64,000 nt of DNA from Tricholoma matsutake. Taxonomy: Eukaryota; Basidiomycota; Agaricomycetes; Agaricales; Tricholomataceae. Positions within the stretch are counted from its first letter, which is position 1. Each line of letters begins with the position of its first letter. Shown here in pieces: positions 1 to 11,345 of this stretch. The notes below the pieces were generated by a model that did not search any database, was not told the DNA's origin, and saw only the letters and a program-made list of their open reading frames with translations. The position numbers were made by a program, and so were the translations under genes. The DNA is taken from the NCBI GenBank assembly GCA_026075535.2, contig AP026545.1:7068001-7132000 (forward strand), written 5' to 3'.

Positions 1-1840
1 TATGACTGATCTCGGAACAGATCGTTGTGGAAAACCTTTCTTATTTCGCATTCAGTGCGATCATTCCTTCGCATATGCGCTGTATGTCCCACTGCATTCT
101 TCGACTCTGTTCGGGGTGAACATCGACGAAAGAGGGAGGTCTTTTCCTGGGACTGGCTGACCTCCCGCCTTTAAGTTGTCGTCAGTTGTCAACTTTGTTC
201 CTTCAATCAGAGGAGGGACCTGGACCACACACTGGTGATCTACTACACCTGCCTGCACTCGCCTGCGACTCAGAAGTGTTCCCCTTCTTCGCTTCTATTT
301 CCTATCTACTGATATAATCAGTATATTTTTCCATTTCGTACTGGTTAATCAGACCGTTGTGCGTATATCACCATGGTGATTCGTGACAGCGGATGTCTCT
401 TTACCGCCGCTAAGATAAGTGCAGAGGAGGTAGGATGCATCCTGCTAATGTCTCGGAATTTTTTCCAAGCGGACGAAATAAGACAAAACGCGTAACTGGG
501 GATGACACAGAACCAATATTGTGATACTAGAAAGATTTCGGAGAGTGTGAGTCGTCAGGATCTGTATATGGCTCTCAGGTTACCCGCCTGTCCAACCTTA
601 TCCTTGCAGAAGAGCTTATGCGATTGAAACTCTTCATACAGTCGTTGCATGTCCAGCTGGCTTCTTCAACTTTGGCTGATGTCTTTCAATATCACCATCA
701 CTTTCTTTCGTCCGTCGGCGTCGATGTGTCTTGTGTGTGCGGAGATGTCACAACTCCTGCTTTCGAAGATATCCTAATCGCCTCCTTTATCAGCATCTAG
801 CGAGTTTCGGTTGTGTCGACAATATGACCAATTTAATAGTGTCTGAAGGTCGTAACCATATATTCTGTTCTACCTTGCGCGCACTTTAGGTCTCGAACTA
901 GCAGAGAGCGCACGCTGTGTATATTTGTTCCGTGCTGCATTCAAGTTGAGTGTCGGGGTTGTCTGTCATAGTCGCATTGCGCTTTGCTTTTTCTCGAGGT
1001 TACGAACTAGTCTTCAAAAGTAGGTAGCTATTATCATCTATGAATTCGTAACGTCATTTCTTATAGGTTTCCCCAGGTCTGATTCTCTATCAAACCCTGA
1101 CTGTTTACGCCATCAACACTGGTGCTCTTCAAGTGCTCTTACCGGGTGGGTCACCCATCCCTGGCTCTCTTTTCAAACAGCTTATGCCATCACTCTATAA
1201 TGTAATTACTCTGATTCTAGTGAGCTAGATATCCGCGATATGTGATATATAACCATTCGTCGCATTAACAATTCAGTATGTATCTGCGTGCGTTTCATTT
1301 CGACCTGTCTCGACCTACTAGGGGGGAATTTGACCTAGTTTCAGCTGCTCGCGAGGATTGCCACTCTGACCACCCGCAAAGTTACCAGTGGTGTGGATCG
1401 CAACCACTCGGCAGAATGACATCCAAGTAAACAAATTTCAGCTGGATCACTGCCAGTGCCGTAATCGCGGGCGCGAGAGGGATAGGAACTTATGTTTGAT
1501 CACAGGTCGCAGATTTACAGCCCACATATTTCCTCGCGCCAACGTGAACGAAGTGAGCTTAGCCAAGTCGCACGGCTAATGTCCAATGTTCTTTGTTTCT
1601 CCAATGGGTTAGAAAAAATGCCATCACCTCATTACTGATAAGTACTGCGGTGGTTATTCAAAAATAGACTCTGTGCAAAATGTGTTTATGTTGCCGAGTG
1701 GGGATAAGGTAACCCTGACGTGAGTGCCCTTATTTTCGCTGTCCCGTGTACAGCCCCGTTTCGATTCCCAAATCTTTGGGTCAATTATCGTATCACCACG
1801 TTCAGCAATCTATTGGCTTAGACCTTGGGCATGGTTTAGT
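1..1840. other. No supported gene
   Basis: I see no ORF longer than about 70 codons that looks protein-like on either strand, and no exon chain I recognise. Short open stretches at 61-258 (minus), 618-800 (plus) and 1388-1579 (plus) have no known motif and no convincing splice partners. The base composition is mixed and CpGs are present, as in the gene space to the right. It could hold degraded or lineage-specific sequence, or the end of a gene outside the window. Confidence 0.4.
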
Positions 1841-1844
1841 TCGA

Positions 1845-2625
1845 GTACTACTAACTTTAGTAACATTCAGCTATTCGGCTATTCGGCCCGGAACTTCCGA
1901 ATCACTATTTTCTTTGTGATCAAAGCAATTGTGTGACACCGAAATATTGAGAGGAGAGAAGGATCAGAAGGACCCCGGATGAGTCCATAAATTAAGCTCT
2001 ACATAAGTCATTATGGCTAGGTTGATTTCGAGTTTTCTGATTTTTGTCTGATTTCAGTAATGTTTTGGTCGTACGTTCTAGTTAACAGATTAGAGTGCTC
2101 GGTATTGAGGTATATTAAGCAAAGCCCCTTGCGCAAATGCAAAGGGGCGGGCAAACATTTTCCAAGTCTAACTAAGTAATAAAAATTTGGCTCATACCGG
2201 GGAGTCGCTGTCCCATGCACTTGAAGCGATGCTGTGTGGTCCTGTGTCTGTTGGTAGCACATAGGTCCTCTGTGCATGGTCTTGTCTTCGTGGCGGTTGC
2301 ATGTTGCACCCTATTTAATTGACCTCATGAACATCATCATTTGCATTCCGAAGGCTCCAAATACTAATGTCGTAGGTAAGTTTTTCCCCCATGTTTATCT
2401 ATTTATTTTACATAAATCAATGTTCTTGGTTCAAAATCATCAAGTCACGACTCGCGAACGTTGTCAGGACCCCGGAGTGTGGCCGTGACACTGGCTGTAA
2501 TGCAATCATTACAGAAATTGCAATCTAGTTCGAAGAAATAGTGATTCAACATGAAAATAGTGATTCGGAATCCCGGACCGAATAACTCAATAACCTAATA
2601 GTACTAAAGTTGTCGTACCTCTTTA
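1845..2625. repeat. Inverted-repeat-flanked segment, MITE-like
   Basis: About 65-75 bases at 1845-1910 on the plus strand match 2550-2625 read on the minus strand. Both contain CTTTAGTA, then TATTCGG, CCGG(A)A(C/T)TTCCGAATCAC and ACTATTTTC. The two ends face each other around about 640 bases without a recognised gene. The outer part, from AGGTACGACAACTTTAGTAC to TTAGGTTA, recurs a third time on the plus strand at 4907-4937. No target-site duplication was identified. Between this segment and the permease gene (2626-2931) is an unrecognised minus-strand ORF at 2546-2800 whose last codons run into the repeat. Confidence 0.45.
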
Positions 2626-2931
2626 GTTCACCAGCTCCGAGTCCATCATATCGTGGACCTGACAATCTGTCTGGTTGATGAGCTCCTCCGCAACTACTTC
2701 CTGCAAGGTATCCTGCAACATGTGGAAGGGCGGGGGAGCCGTCGGCACTTCCAAATGCATGTCCCTCTCGTCTCAAAATCCCAAACGCGTAATTAGACAT
2801 TTTATATCCTATCAGAACTTTACGTGTCCGTAATAATTTAAATGAAGGCGATGCAGGCAATCATGCAAAAGAGAGATAAGTTAAGCCCCCCAGATTATGA
2901 ATGTAGCGATAGCAATATCGAGAGATTCCAC

Positions 2932-4717
2932 TCAGACGTACGGGGTTCCTTTTCTCTTCGCCTGTAGGAATCGCCCTACAAGGAGGAGAGGAACCGTGGC
3001 TAGAAGAAGTGTCTTGGGATAATAATGAGAAACAACGATGGATCTATAACTCAGGAAGAAAACGGGACACGTACTCCACTAAAAATGATAGGGTTGGACC
3101 AATGAACACCGCCCCCACTGTCAAGAAGCGCCCCAGAAATGGGGGGACCAATCAAATACGCCCAAGACAGCAAAAAGTACGCAACGCCCATCCGCATGCT
3201 TTAAAATGGTCCGAAGTCAATGGGTTTCATTGATTTCATAGATATAAATGACTAACCCGACTTCGCTTGGATCTCTGGCGAACGAGGCTATGATAGGAGC
3301 AGATAAGGATAATACTATGGATATAACACTTGCAGGTCAGTTGATAAGCCGTGGACATATGGGAGCGAAAACAGACCTGCTCCAGAAAAGAAACCATACA
3401 GAACAGCGAAGACAGCCACGCCAGCGACAGTAGTTACCCCGAAAAGAGCGAATATCATCACCCCACTTCCAAGCGTCATGACTATGATGACATTTAAAAC
3501 ACCGAATCTAACAGCAAGCCAATTGGGGAGAGTCCGCCCAAATATCGATGCTCCGTTTTGGATAGTCAACTAAAGTTAATGTGCATTAGAGCTGAGACGG
3601 ACAACTTGCACCCGGATCCGAAACTCACAGTGTAGAATGCGAAGTTGGACGGCAGTCCGTGTAGAACCGTATAGAGTTGCAGATAGAAGTCTTGATTAAC
3701 CGTGACATTCAACTCGCCTGTCATGAGTGTTAATATTGTCACTCACAGGGAAAGAACAACCCCAAAATGATCAAGAATCCACTGGACGAAACGTGACAGG
3801 TGGGACATTGTAAATGCGATCTGTACTTACCCAGCTATTGGCGCCACTATGAAAGGGATGTCTGTAAGGATATCACGAAGCTTAGTCGGAGGCTTCGGAG
3901 TTTCAGCCTTTTTTGGGGCAGGATTGGCACTCATGAGGCAGCTCGCCACGATGAGCACTGCAAGCGTCATAAATCCCGACGCCCGTATGCCCCAAGCGAA
4001 TCCCACCGAATTGTTGAAAAAATTGTTGAGGATGATCGGATAAACGATGCCGCCAATGGATGATCCTTGACGACTGTAAGTCTCGACACCATGACAATAC
4101 TTGACTATAGGCATACCCGTTACCGTAATCCCCATGGCTAACGCTGTTCGTCTTCGCCAATGATGTGCTTGGACGGCTACCACAGGGAGATAGATCAGAC
4201 CCGCTCCCAGTCCCATCCCTATACCTTGCGCCAAAAATAATTGATAATACTTCTGGATGTGGGCGAGAGAGAGCATAAAGATACTACGTCATCACCGCCT
4301 CAGGAGTTGGTCTGATCGGACTTGAAAAGTAACAACCAACGAACCTGAAGACATAAATAACCACACCTACCCCAACAACCGGTTTAAAATATCCTTTATC
4401 TAGGAGCCGTCCGGCAGGAAGTCCCATGGCCAGGAAAAGAAAGAATTGCGTAGAACCAATCCAGCTGATATTTGAGGAAGAGGAAGTACCAGCCAGAACA
4501 TACAAATCTTGGTACACCCCAAAGGATGATACATATCCAAAGGTGGCGAAGAGTGCTAGCCAGCTTTAAGAATATAAGGCATCAGCATGGATATGAGTAT
4601 TTCTTTATTAGGTATGACAAACCCGCCTGCAACGGTGCACCAGGCTCGTGCACCACCCTCTGGTTCTAGATCTTGTGCGGCATGCTCCAATGCACTAGGT
4701 GAAGTGTGTGCGGTCAT
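2932..4717 (-). CDS. MFS monocarboxylate-type permease
   Basis: Predicted plasma-membrane carrier of the fungal monocarboxylate-porter-like (MCT/MCH) branch of the major facilitator superfamily. The substrate is unknown, because many fungal members do not carry monocarboxylates. I could splice a continuous 431-residue protein from ten exons: 4717-4623, 4563-4345, 4283-4117, 4065-3831, 3781-3747, 3717-3629, 3569-3377, 3314-3257, 3198-3075 and 3012-2932. All introns are GT-AG and phases agree throughout. The N-terminus has the family signature EGGARAWCTVAGGWLALFAT leading into helix 1. The middle has GMGLGAGLIYLP and GSSIGGIVYPI. The second half has LPSNFAFYT, NGASIFGRTLPNWLA and GPPISGALL, and the tail ends in RFLQAKRKGTPYV. 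The length is typical for the family. It is divergent from the DUF2235 gene. No frame breaks were seen, so it should be functional. Confidence 0.88.
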
Positions 4718-5044
4718 GGTCGTGCGGGAACAGAATATAGGTTGTCCACGGCATGCATACGTATATCAAATACTAGTAAAACCCTTCACGAACCTCGAGG
4801 ACTGCCGGACTGGACTGGACGGCCTCCGGGAAATGTTTATCACCGTAATATCTCACCGCAATATATGTAGAACTGCGCATAAACCAGACTCCAGGGAAAT
4901 CTGAGGAGGTACGACAACTTTAGTACTATTAGGTTAGTAGTACTCGGGAAATCTGTACCACCGTAATAATATAAGAACTGGAACCGATGAACGTAGATGA
5001 ACGTGTGCCAATTTATTGATCACTCTCTCTCTGTTTTCTTGTAC
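4718..5044. promoter_or_regulatory. Divergent promoter with repeated 32-base block
   Basis: This is the 327-base spacer between the start codons of the permease (minus) and the DUF2235 gene (plus), so it must hold both promoters. No clear TATA box is visible. It contains at 4905-4937 the block AGGTACGACAACTTTAGTAC...TTAGGTTA, which is also present in inverted form at 2592-2623, beyond the permease stop codon, and in degenerate form at 1850-1870. The block could be part of a small transposon end rather than a control site. Confidence 0.4.
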
Positions 5045-6768
5045 ATGTCGGACCAAGAGCCCCGCACGATTGTTCTCTGCTTTGATGGCTCTGGAAATCA
5101 ATACACTGGCACTGTCAGTCAACTTCTCTGCTGTATGGTAACTAACCATGTTCTGTTTGCTGCAGAACACCGACATCGTCAAATTCTTTGCCTTGTTGAA
5201 GAAAGACGACTGCTCTAAACAGCTCTGCTATTACCAAGTCCTTCATTTTTTGAGTATGCCTCTTGTAGTAATCTCACATGCAAGTAGCCTGGCATAGGGA
5301 CATGGTTCAAACCTGGAGTCGTCGAACCGATCTTTCGATGGGCCGCCAAAGCGCTAGACCTGGCCATTGCATGGTATGCGTACGCGACCTTTGAGAAATA
5401 TCAGCATTGAGGAATGCCAGGTACCTGGACGCACATATTATGGACGGTTACAACTTTTTGATGCAGAACTATCGTGCGGGCGATAGAGTTTGTCTCTTCG
5501 GTATGTGTGCAGCTTTTCATTCGGGGAGAAGTGGTTGACATGGATTGCAGGATTTTCGCGTGGCTCATATACAGCGCGGTATGGATGCCAATAAGTCGAA
5601 CTAAGTGCGGTGAACTACCATGGTTTACAGAGCACTGGCAGGAATGATTCACAAAGTGTGTCTCCGTTCCCTAATATCCCAGAATTTTCGATGATGACTA
5701 TGCAACTAGGTTGGTCTTCTGCTGAAAGACAACGAGGAACAAATTTCGTTTGCGTACAAGCTGTACAAGCACGTCAACAAAGAGGGGATCAGGCTCTCTG
5801 CTGGCTTCAAGCAAACGTTCTGCCGGGACGTTAAGATCGAGTTCGTCGGGGTGTGGTAAGTTTGTCCCTGAAATATATAAGAATACTGCAAAGCAGGTAT
5901 AGGGATACGATCTCGAGCGTAGGTTTTTTAACAAGCAAATCGCTACCGTTCACGAGCTCGAACTCGGCCATCAAGACATTCCGCCATGCGCTAGCGCTCG
6001 ATGAGGTGAGTTTTCCGCACTCGATTTCAAGCGTGTCGATTGAGATGCCCTACAGCGTCGTACCATGTACCGTCCTAACGTTTACCAACGCTCTTCCCAA
6101 AACGATGTGCCCGACCCCAACCAGTCGGACGGAGATGGTCCGACTGATGCCCTGGAAGTTTGGTTTGTAGGATGCCATGGCGGTGCGCGTTCTGATATTT
6201 TTCATGCCCGTGTTTAGTGGCTCACTTGTGCAATGACCCCAGACATTGGAGGAGACATCGCACCTGACGCAGTGCAGCACCAACTCCCAAATATCACCCT
6301 GCGCTGGATGGTTCGTGAAGTCATGGCATCGCGATGCGGGGTCCAGTTCGATGATCAAGCACTCTTGCGAGCATCTGTCCCCAACTTCAACTCACCCGTC
6401 AACGGTACCGATCCCTATCACGAGCAACAGAGGCTTGATGTGGTGGATGCTTTGATGCCCATGCACGATCAACTTAAGATAGTCCCGTTGTGGTGGCTTT
6501 TGGAGATCATCCCCCGAGAGTACATGTGGCAGGACGAGAGAGGTGTTTGGCATAACGACTGGTGGTGCGTAATGCGTATCGGCTGTTCCATATACACGGA
6601 GATCTGACCTGTACCTGGATTCCTAGGCCCAACCTTGGAAGAGGCCGGAAGATTCGAAGTGCAAGGCCGTTGTTCCATGTAACCGTTGAGGAGCGGATGG
6701 CAGATCCCAAGCTGAAGTACAAGCCAATGGCACAGTGGGTTCCAAAAACCGAAGTGTATGTTAATTAA
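5045..6768 (+). CDS. DUF2235 alpha/beta hydrolase-type protein
   Basis: Fungal member of DUF2235, the alpha/beta-hydrolase fold family that includes bacterial Tle1 phospholipase effectors. The fungal function is unknown, so lipase or esterase activity is inference. I could splice 399 residues from eleven exons: 5045-5113, 5166-5237, 5288-5373, 5421-5500, 5551-5578, 5631-5655, 5710-5855, 5903-6005, 6056-6182, 6243-6564 and 6627-6768, with all phases consistent. The N-terminus has the hallmark LCFDGSGNQ, followed by PGIGTWFKPG. The nucleophile elbow is GFSRGSYTAR (GxSxG type). Further on are FVGVWDTISSVGF and the acid-loop motif VWFVGCHGDIGGD. No signal peptide or membrane helix is seen, so a cytosolic protein is likely. 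The ATG at 5045 is chosen because the conserved strand begins 7 residues later. An upstream in-frame ATG at 4997 would add 16 unconserved residues. Confidence 0.9.
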
Positions 6769-7018
6769 GAGTAGAACCTCCCGACCTGAGATATCCTATG
6801 TTATACCAACTGCTTTCACGAATAACATGAACATTTGCTGGATCTAGCTATAGGATGTGGGAACCCGCGGTAGAGTTGGAATGAAGTCACGTGGTTCACG
6901 CAAACGCGAAACAAAACATGGAAAAATAAGATAAAATGAAAATAACTTGAACAGCTTCGATATCGGTGCTCGTTTCAAGGTCGAACTTTGTAAATTCCTT
7001 TTCAAGCTGTCTTTCACG

Positions 7019-8676
7019 ATGGCTTCAGTTACCTCACCAATTCGAAAGAAGCGCAACTTCAAGGCGCTGCAGCTCAATGTCGCAAAACCTGCGCCACCAC
7101 CACCACCACCACCACCTGCGGAACCTCAGGCTGAACAAGTTCAACCAATTGCTATGCGACAAGCGCCGACAGCTGGAAAGAAAAGACCGCCTCCAATGAC
7201 TCTCAAGGCCCCTAAAATTCCGCCTACCGGGGGAGCGGTTTCGGCCATCGAGCAAGACACACCCAACATGTTGACTGTGGTGAGCAGCGGTCCGAGTTCT
7301 GCACCAGCCACGGGCACTACATCTACGCGGCGGAATACGTACCATGCGACATTGTCGAGCACGCTTGCCAACCTCGACATGAATACAGAGATCAAGTTTG
7401 ATTTGCGAAATGAAGACTTGAAGGATCTACAGGAGTTGGGACAAGGGAACGGTGGAAGTGTGAAGAAAGTTGAACACACGCCAACGGGCACTATCATGGC
7501 GAAAAAGGCATGTCTCTGTCTACTTTTCATTGAATCTTTCTCCTCACTTATGGGGTGTGCTACAGATTGTGCTGATCGATGCGAAACCGTCTGTGCGGAA
7601 GCAAATCCTTCGAGAACTACAGATCATGCACGACTGCCACTCCAAATATATAATTTCGTTCTGGGGTGCCTTCATAGCTGATCCCAATATCTGCATCTGC
7701 ATGGAATACATGGACAAAGGCTCTCTCGACAGTATCTACAAAAAGATTGGACCGATCGATATAGATGTTGTTCGCCACATTGCCCTCGCAGTCCTGGAAG
7801 GGTTGACGTATCTCTATGACGTGCACCGTATCATTCACCGCGGTAAGCTTTTACCGTTATTTTTTTTTTTTTGGGCACTTTCGCGTAAATACGCCACAAC
7901 TGTCGCGCCCACCATCATTTTACGCAGTTTTTAATAAGATCGCCGTCTGCAGACATCAAGCCATCAAACATACTTTGTAATTCGCGTGGAGAGATCAAGA
8001 TCTGCGATTTCGGCGTCTCTGGCGAGCTAATCAACTCCATCGCTGATACGTTCGTGGGCACATCAACCTATATGAGTGTGAGTTTTCCCTTCTATCCTTA
8101 TGGAAGACTTGTTTTTCAAACGACAACGTAGCCTGAGCGTATCCAAGGAGCGCAATACACAGTGAAATCCGATGTATGGTCTCTCGGTATCTCCTTGATC
8201 GAGCTGGCTCTCGGTCGTTTCCCCTTTTCCGAATCTGACGACTCCGACTCGGACCTTTCAGACCTTGAAGGTACCCTTTCCCCAGCTCGTCCTGGATCGC
8301 TGTCTCTGGATCTACCGTCTGGGCGACCACCCATCAACAAGGCGAAGAAGGAGAAACGGAAGAGCAAGGGTGTCAGTTTGCAGGGTGGAAAGATGACGAT
8401 GAGCATTCTGGAATTGTTGCAGCATATCGTGAACGAGCCTGCGCCGCGGCTGACACCTGAAGGAAGGTTCCCTCGTGAGGCAGAGGTGTTCGTTGACAGC
8501 TGTCTGTTGAAGGATCCAGATGTAAGGAAGACGCCGAAAGATCTATTGGTATGTGGCTCATTCACTGTTCCTTTTCACCTGATGTTGATATGTTTAATGT
8601 TCCGCAGAAGGATATATGGATAGAGCAAGCTAGAGTGTCGGATGTTGATCTAGAGACGTGGGCTAGCACGTTCTAA
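7019..8676 (+). CDS. STE7: MAP kinase kinase, Ste7/Fuz7 type
   Basis: Dual-specificity kinase expected to activate the pheromone/filamentation MAPK (Fus3/Kss1/Ubc3 type) downstream of a Ste11-like MAPKKK. There are five exons: 7019-7507, 7566-7842, 7953-8077, 8132-8548 and 8608-8676. The N-terminus has a basic-hydrophobic MAPK docking motif ([12 protein letters not shown]) and a run of eight prolines. The glycine loop is [12 protein letters not shown], the VAIK-type lysine is in MAKK, the catalytic loop is HRDIKPSN and the magnesium motif is DFGVSGEL. The activation loop [18 protein letters not shown] carries the S-x3-T phosphosite pattern. An acidic and basic insertion sits after the [13 protein letters not shown] segment, as in fungal MAPKKs. 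Intron 1 uses a GC donor (see findings). The ATG at 7019 fits the docking motif better than the longer in-frame start at 6947. Confidence 0.92.
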
Positions 8677-9561
8677 TTTTCGCCTTGCTTATCCCTCTGC
8701 ATACTTTTTTTTTTTTTTTTTTCATCCCGTCGCATAGCTCTTCGTCCATGATACCATCACCATAATATCGGCGCGCCCATATCACCACCCACCATTATTA
8801 CATGACCCACCTTTTCGCCAATATCATTCTTTTCCGTGTCGTTAAGAGTTCTCCTTTCGCTGCCAGTCGTGCATGGTTGTATATATTGTATTGTACGTAG
8901 ATTTACTTACACAAACGCGGAGGGCATGCATGATATTATTGCCTAACTTTCACTCGGGGAGGCGCGAAGTGTTACTGACCAAAAACATCGTAGATACCTG
9001 CTGATTTGATAGCAAACTGACAACGTTTGCACTGGGCCGGTCCACTACTTTGTAATTCCACTGAATTCTGCACTAGCAGAAAAGGTAGAGACGCTCTACA
9101 AAACGTAGATAACACGGTTCCTGTTCATCCATGAAAACGCTTGCACGCATCGATAAAGTTGGGTCGGGTCCATCAAAGTAGAAGCGCTCCCGACCGTCAA
9201 ATGCAAATAATCTGTCGTACCCGGATGTGTAACCCCGTGCCTTTTTTGATATCCAACAATACAATCGAGCGAGCATACCAACATCATCACAGAGCGACGG
9301 AAGCGAAAAGAGTTGTGGGATTATCGTCGTGTATCTCAAGGCGGAGACATACATCTTGTGGGCCCCGGGAGAATGTCAAATGCAAGATTGTTTGTGTTCC
9401 ATGACAGCGCGCCGGGTTTTTTCTAGAGAAAGTAAAGCAAGTTCAAAGAAAGAATATCAATGGTGATAATCAACGCCAGAGTTGTCGTTCAAAAAAAGTT
9501 AAGTCCGGAGTGGAGGGTGAGAAATCGGAAGAGATAGTGATAAGGGCCCACCAAGTGACCA
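8677..9561. other. Intergenic, no supported gene
   Basis: Between the MAPKK stop and the ORC6 stop (tail to tail). A T17-like tract at 8706-8722 follows the MAPKK. A 93-codon minus-strand ORF at 9073-9354 has protein-like composition but no family I know and no splice partner I could find, so I do not call it a gene. The rest probably contains both 3' UTRs. Confidence 0.4.
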
Positions 9562-10807
9562 TCAACATGCCCCTCGGAGAGATTCAAGTGGATGACCATA
9601 CAACTGCACCATATTCTGCTTACGCTTCTTGGACTGCATCCAAATCTTGTCCAAACGACTATCACGAGCATACCACTGTTTATGGTCAAGATACACAGGA
9701 CGGAAACGTCGTGGTGGAAGAGAACGTTCAGTGTCGTCGATTTCATCTGGATCTGAGAATAACGGGGATGGGGGAGCTTCGATATGCAGCGACAGATCGA
9801 GGGGGACTATTGCGTGCGTAGGTGTGTGATGTGTGGAAGATGACGTTGTCATCTCGACATCATAGAGTGGGGTTGGAGGAGGAAATATCGGTTTAGTGAG
9901 CAAGGTAGCTTTTGATGGTGATGAAACGGTTTTCCTGCGTTTGGTAGGTGATTCAGGGAAAAGATGATCCAGGGTTGGTGCAGAGCGCTTTTGAGGGGAG
10001 TCTCTGGAAGGGAGGGCTCTGAGCGGAGTTTTGTTGGGGGATTTGCGAGGGGTGGTAGTGGCTTTGGTAGGTGAGGATGGGTTTGGTTTATTCTCATGCT
10101 GGATTCGAGTTTTGAGTGATGAGCATGTATTCCCGATGTTGTTGAGGAGTCTGGTCAATGACTTTTGAGGGATGTCGTTGTCTTGTGCGAACGTTTGTGC
10201 GGTGGTAACGTTCTTGTTCTGCATGCGATCGAGTTGATATAACAAACGATTATTTTTTTTAGGGAGGAAAAGAGAGGCTTACGGTGATGGCGTTGTATAC
10301 CCAGAAGAAGATGGCGCATTTGACATTCAAATCTTCCAAGTCAAGTCGACTGTCGTTTTGCAAAAGTGCAGTCTCAGTGGCGCGTAACCAGTGGAGCAAT
10401 CGGTTGTGTTCAAGGGGTGACGTGTATTTCTGAAGCAGACTTTGGTAAACCTGGTTGAGGGTAGGTCTTGTTGTGGAACCACCAATTGCAGCCTGAACGA
10501 TATGGAAAGCTTTTTCAAAGTCTGATGATTTGAGACACGAGGCTATTTGGGCAGTTTTACGCGACACATCACCGCTGTTGAGGCTAGATATATAGGATTA
10601 GTTGACAAGAGAAAGGGTTGAATTATGTGGGAACCTTTGTGAAGCGATGTGTGCACAAATGGCAGATAAACCGGTAGTATGTGGACCCAAGTCGTGACCA
10701 GAACCAGGAGCAGTTTTCTTCTGTGCAATGCGGAAGATAATTTTTGCTTCATTGAGAGTTTCTGGATCGCGACATAGATTTTCTATTAGATGATCGTTGG
10801 GAGCCAT
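9562..10807 (-). CDS. ORC6: Origin recognition complex subunit 6
   Basis: Smallest subunit of the ORC that marks replication origins and helps load MCM helicase. It is nuclear. Three exons, 10807-10635, 10583-10283 and 10218-9562, give 376 residues with consistent phases. The first 190 residues are two TFIIB-like cyclin folds. Recognisable Orc6 stretches are EAKIIFRIAQKKTAPGSGHD, GLSAICAHIASQ, SRKTAQIASCLKSSDFEKA and AIFFWVYNAIT. The C-terminal half is low complexity, rich in Ser/Pro/Thr/Lys with several SP/TP sites (RKSPNKTP, FPESPTKRRK) that look like CDK sites and a basic nuclear signal. The last segment, QWYARDSRLDKIWMQSKKRK, looks conserved and may be the C-terminal helix that binds the complex. 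It is head to head with LSM6. Confidence 0.85.
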
Positions 10808-10863
10808 GTTGAAGGTGAAGAAAAGGGGAACAACAAGGACAAACAGAAATACCATTCTCAAAC
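10808..10863. promoter_or_regulatory. 56-base bidirectional promoter, ORC6/LSM6
   Basis: Only 56 bases separate the ORC6 start codon (10807, minus) from the LSM6 start codon (10864, plus). The two transcription start regions must overlap or lie inside each other's coding sequence. The spacer is rich in A and C on the plus strand (AACAACAAGGACAAACAG) and shows no TATA box. Confidence 0.6.
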
Positions 10864-11271
10864 ATGAACGAGATGGACGAGACAACGGCAGTAGCTGCAC
10901 CACCTGATGACGAATCAGGGGGACCACCTGCATCATTTCATGCAGGATCACCTACAGATTTCTTGAAAGGAGTTGTTGGAAAACGAGTGATAGTACGATT
11001 GACTTCTGGAGTTGATTACCGAGGTAAGTAAGTATAACTTTTTGGATGAAAGGTGATGAATATATATATAGGACTTTTATCGTGTCTTGATGGGTATATG
11101 AATATAGCATTGGAACAGACAGAGGAGTATGTGAATGGAGTTGTAACGAATCGATATGGAGATGCGTTTATTCGAGGGAATAACGGTGAGTTATTTTATT
11201 ATTCTAATTAAATATTATTATTAATGTTTGTAATAGTGTTGTACATATCTCAACACGTATACAAACAGTAG
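10864..11271 (+). CDS. LSM6: U6 snRNA-associated Sm-like protein LSm6
   Basis: Subunit of the LSm2-8 ring, which binds the U6 snRNA 3' end, and of the LSm1-7 mRNA-decay ring. Three short exons, 10864-11023, 11072-11185 and 11237-11271, give 102 residues. The Sm1 motif is GKRVIVRLTSGVDYRGLLSC with LDGYMNIAL, and the Sm2 motif is GDAFIRGNNVLYIS. The length is slightly above the yeast and human proteins because of an N-terminal acidic and Gly/Pro extension of about 25 residues (MNEMDETTAVAAPP...). Splice phases are consistent and there is no frame break. Because its exons are short it is easily missed by ORF scanning. It shares a promoter with ORC6, and its stop codon lies only 74 bases before the AMPK beta gene. 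Confidence 0.93.
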
Positions 11272-11345
11272 ATAGCTATGACTTTGACTTTACATACAAA
11301 TAAACAGGCAAGGCTACGCTAACGCTACTTGACTTTGGACTTGTC

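Noticed and set aside
9510..9821. 103-codon plus-strand ORF
   Set aside because: Antisense to the ORC6 C-terminal exon, which has clear family motifs.
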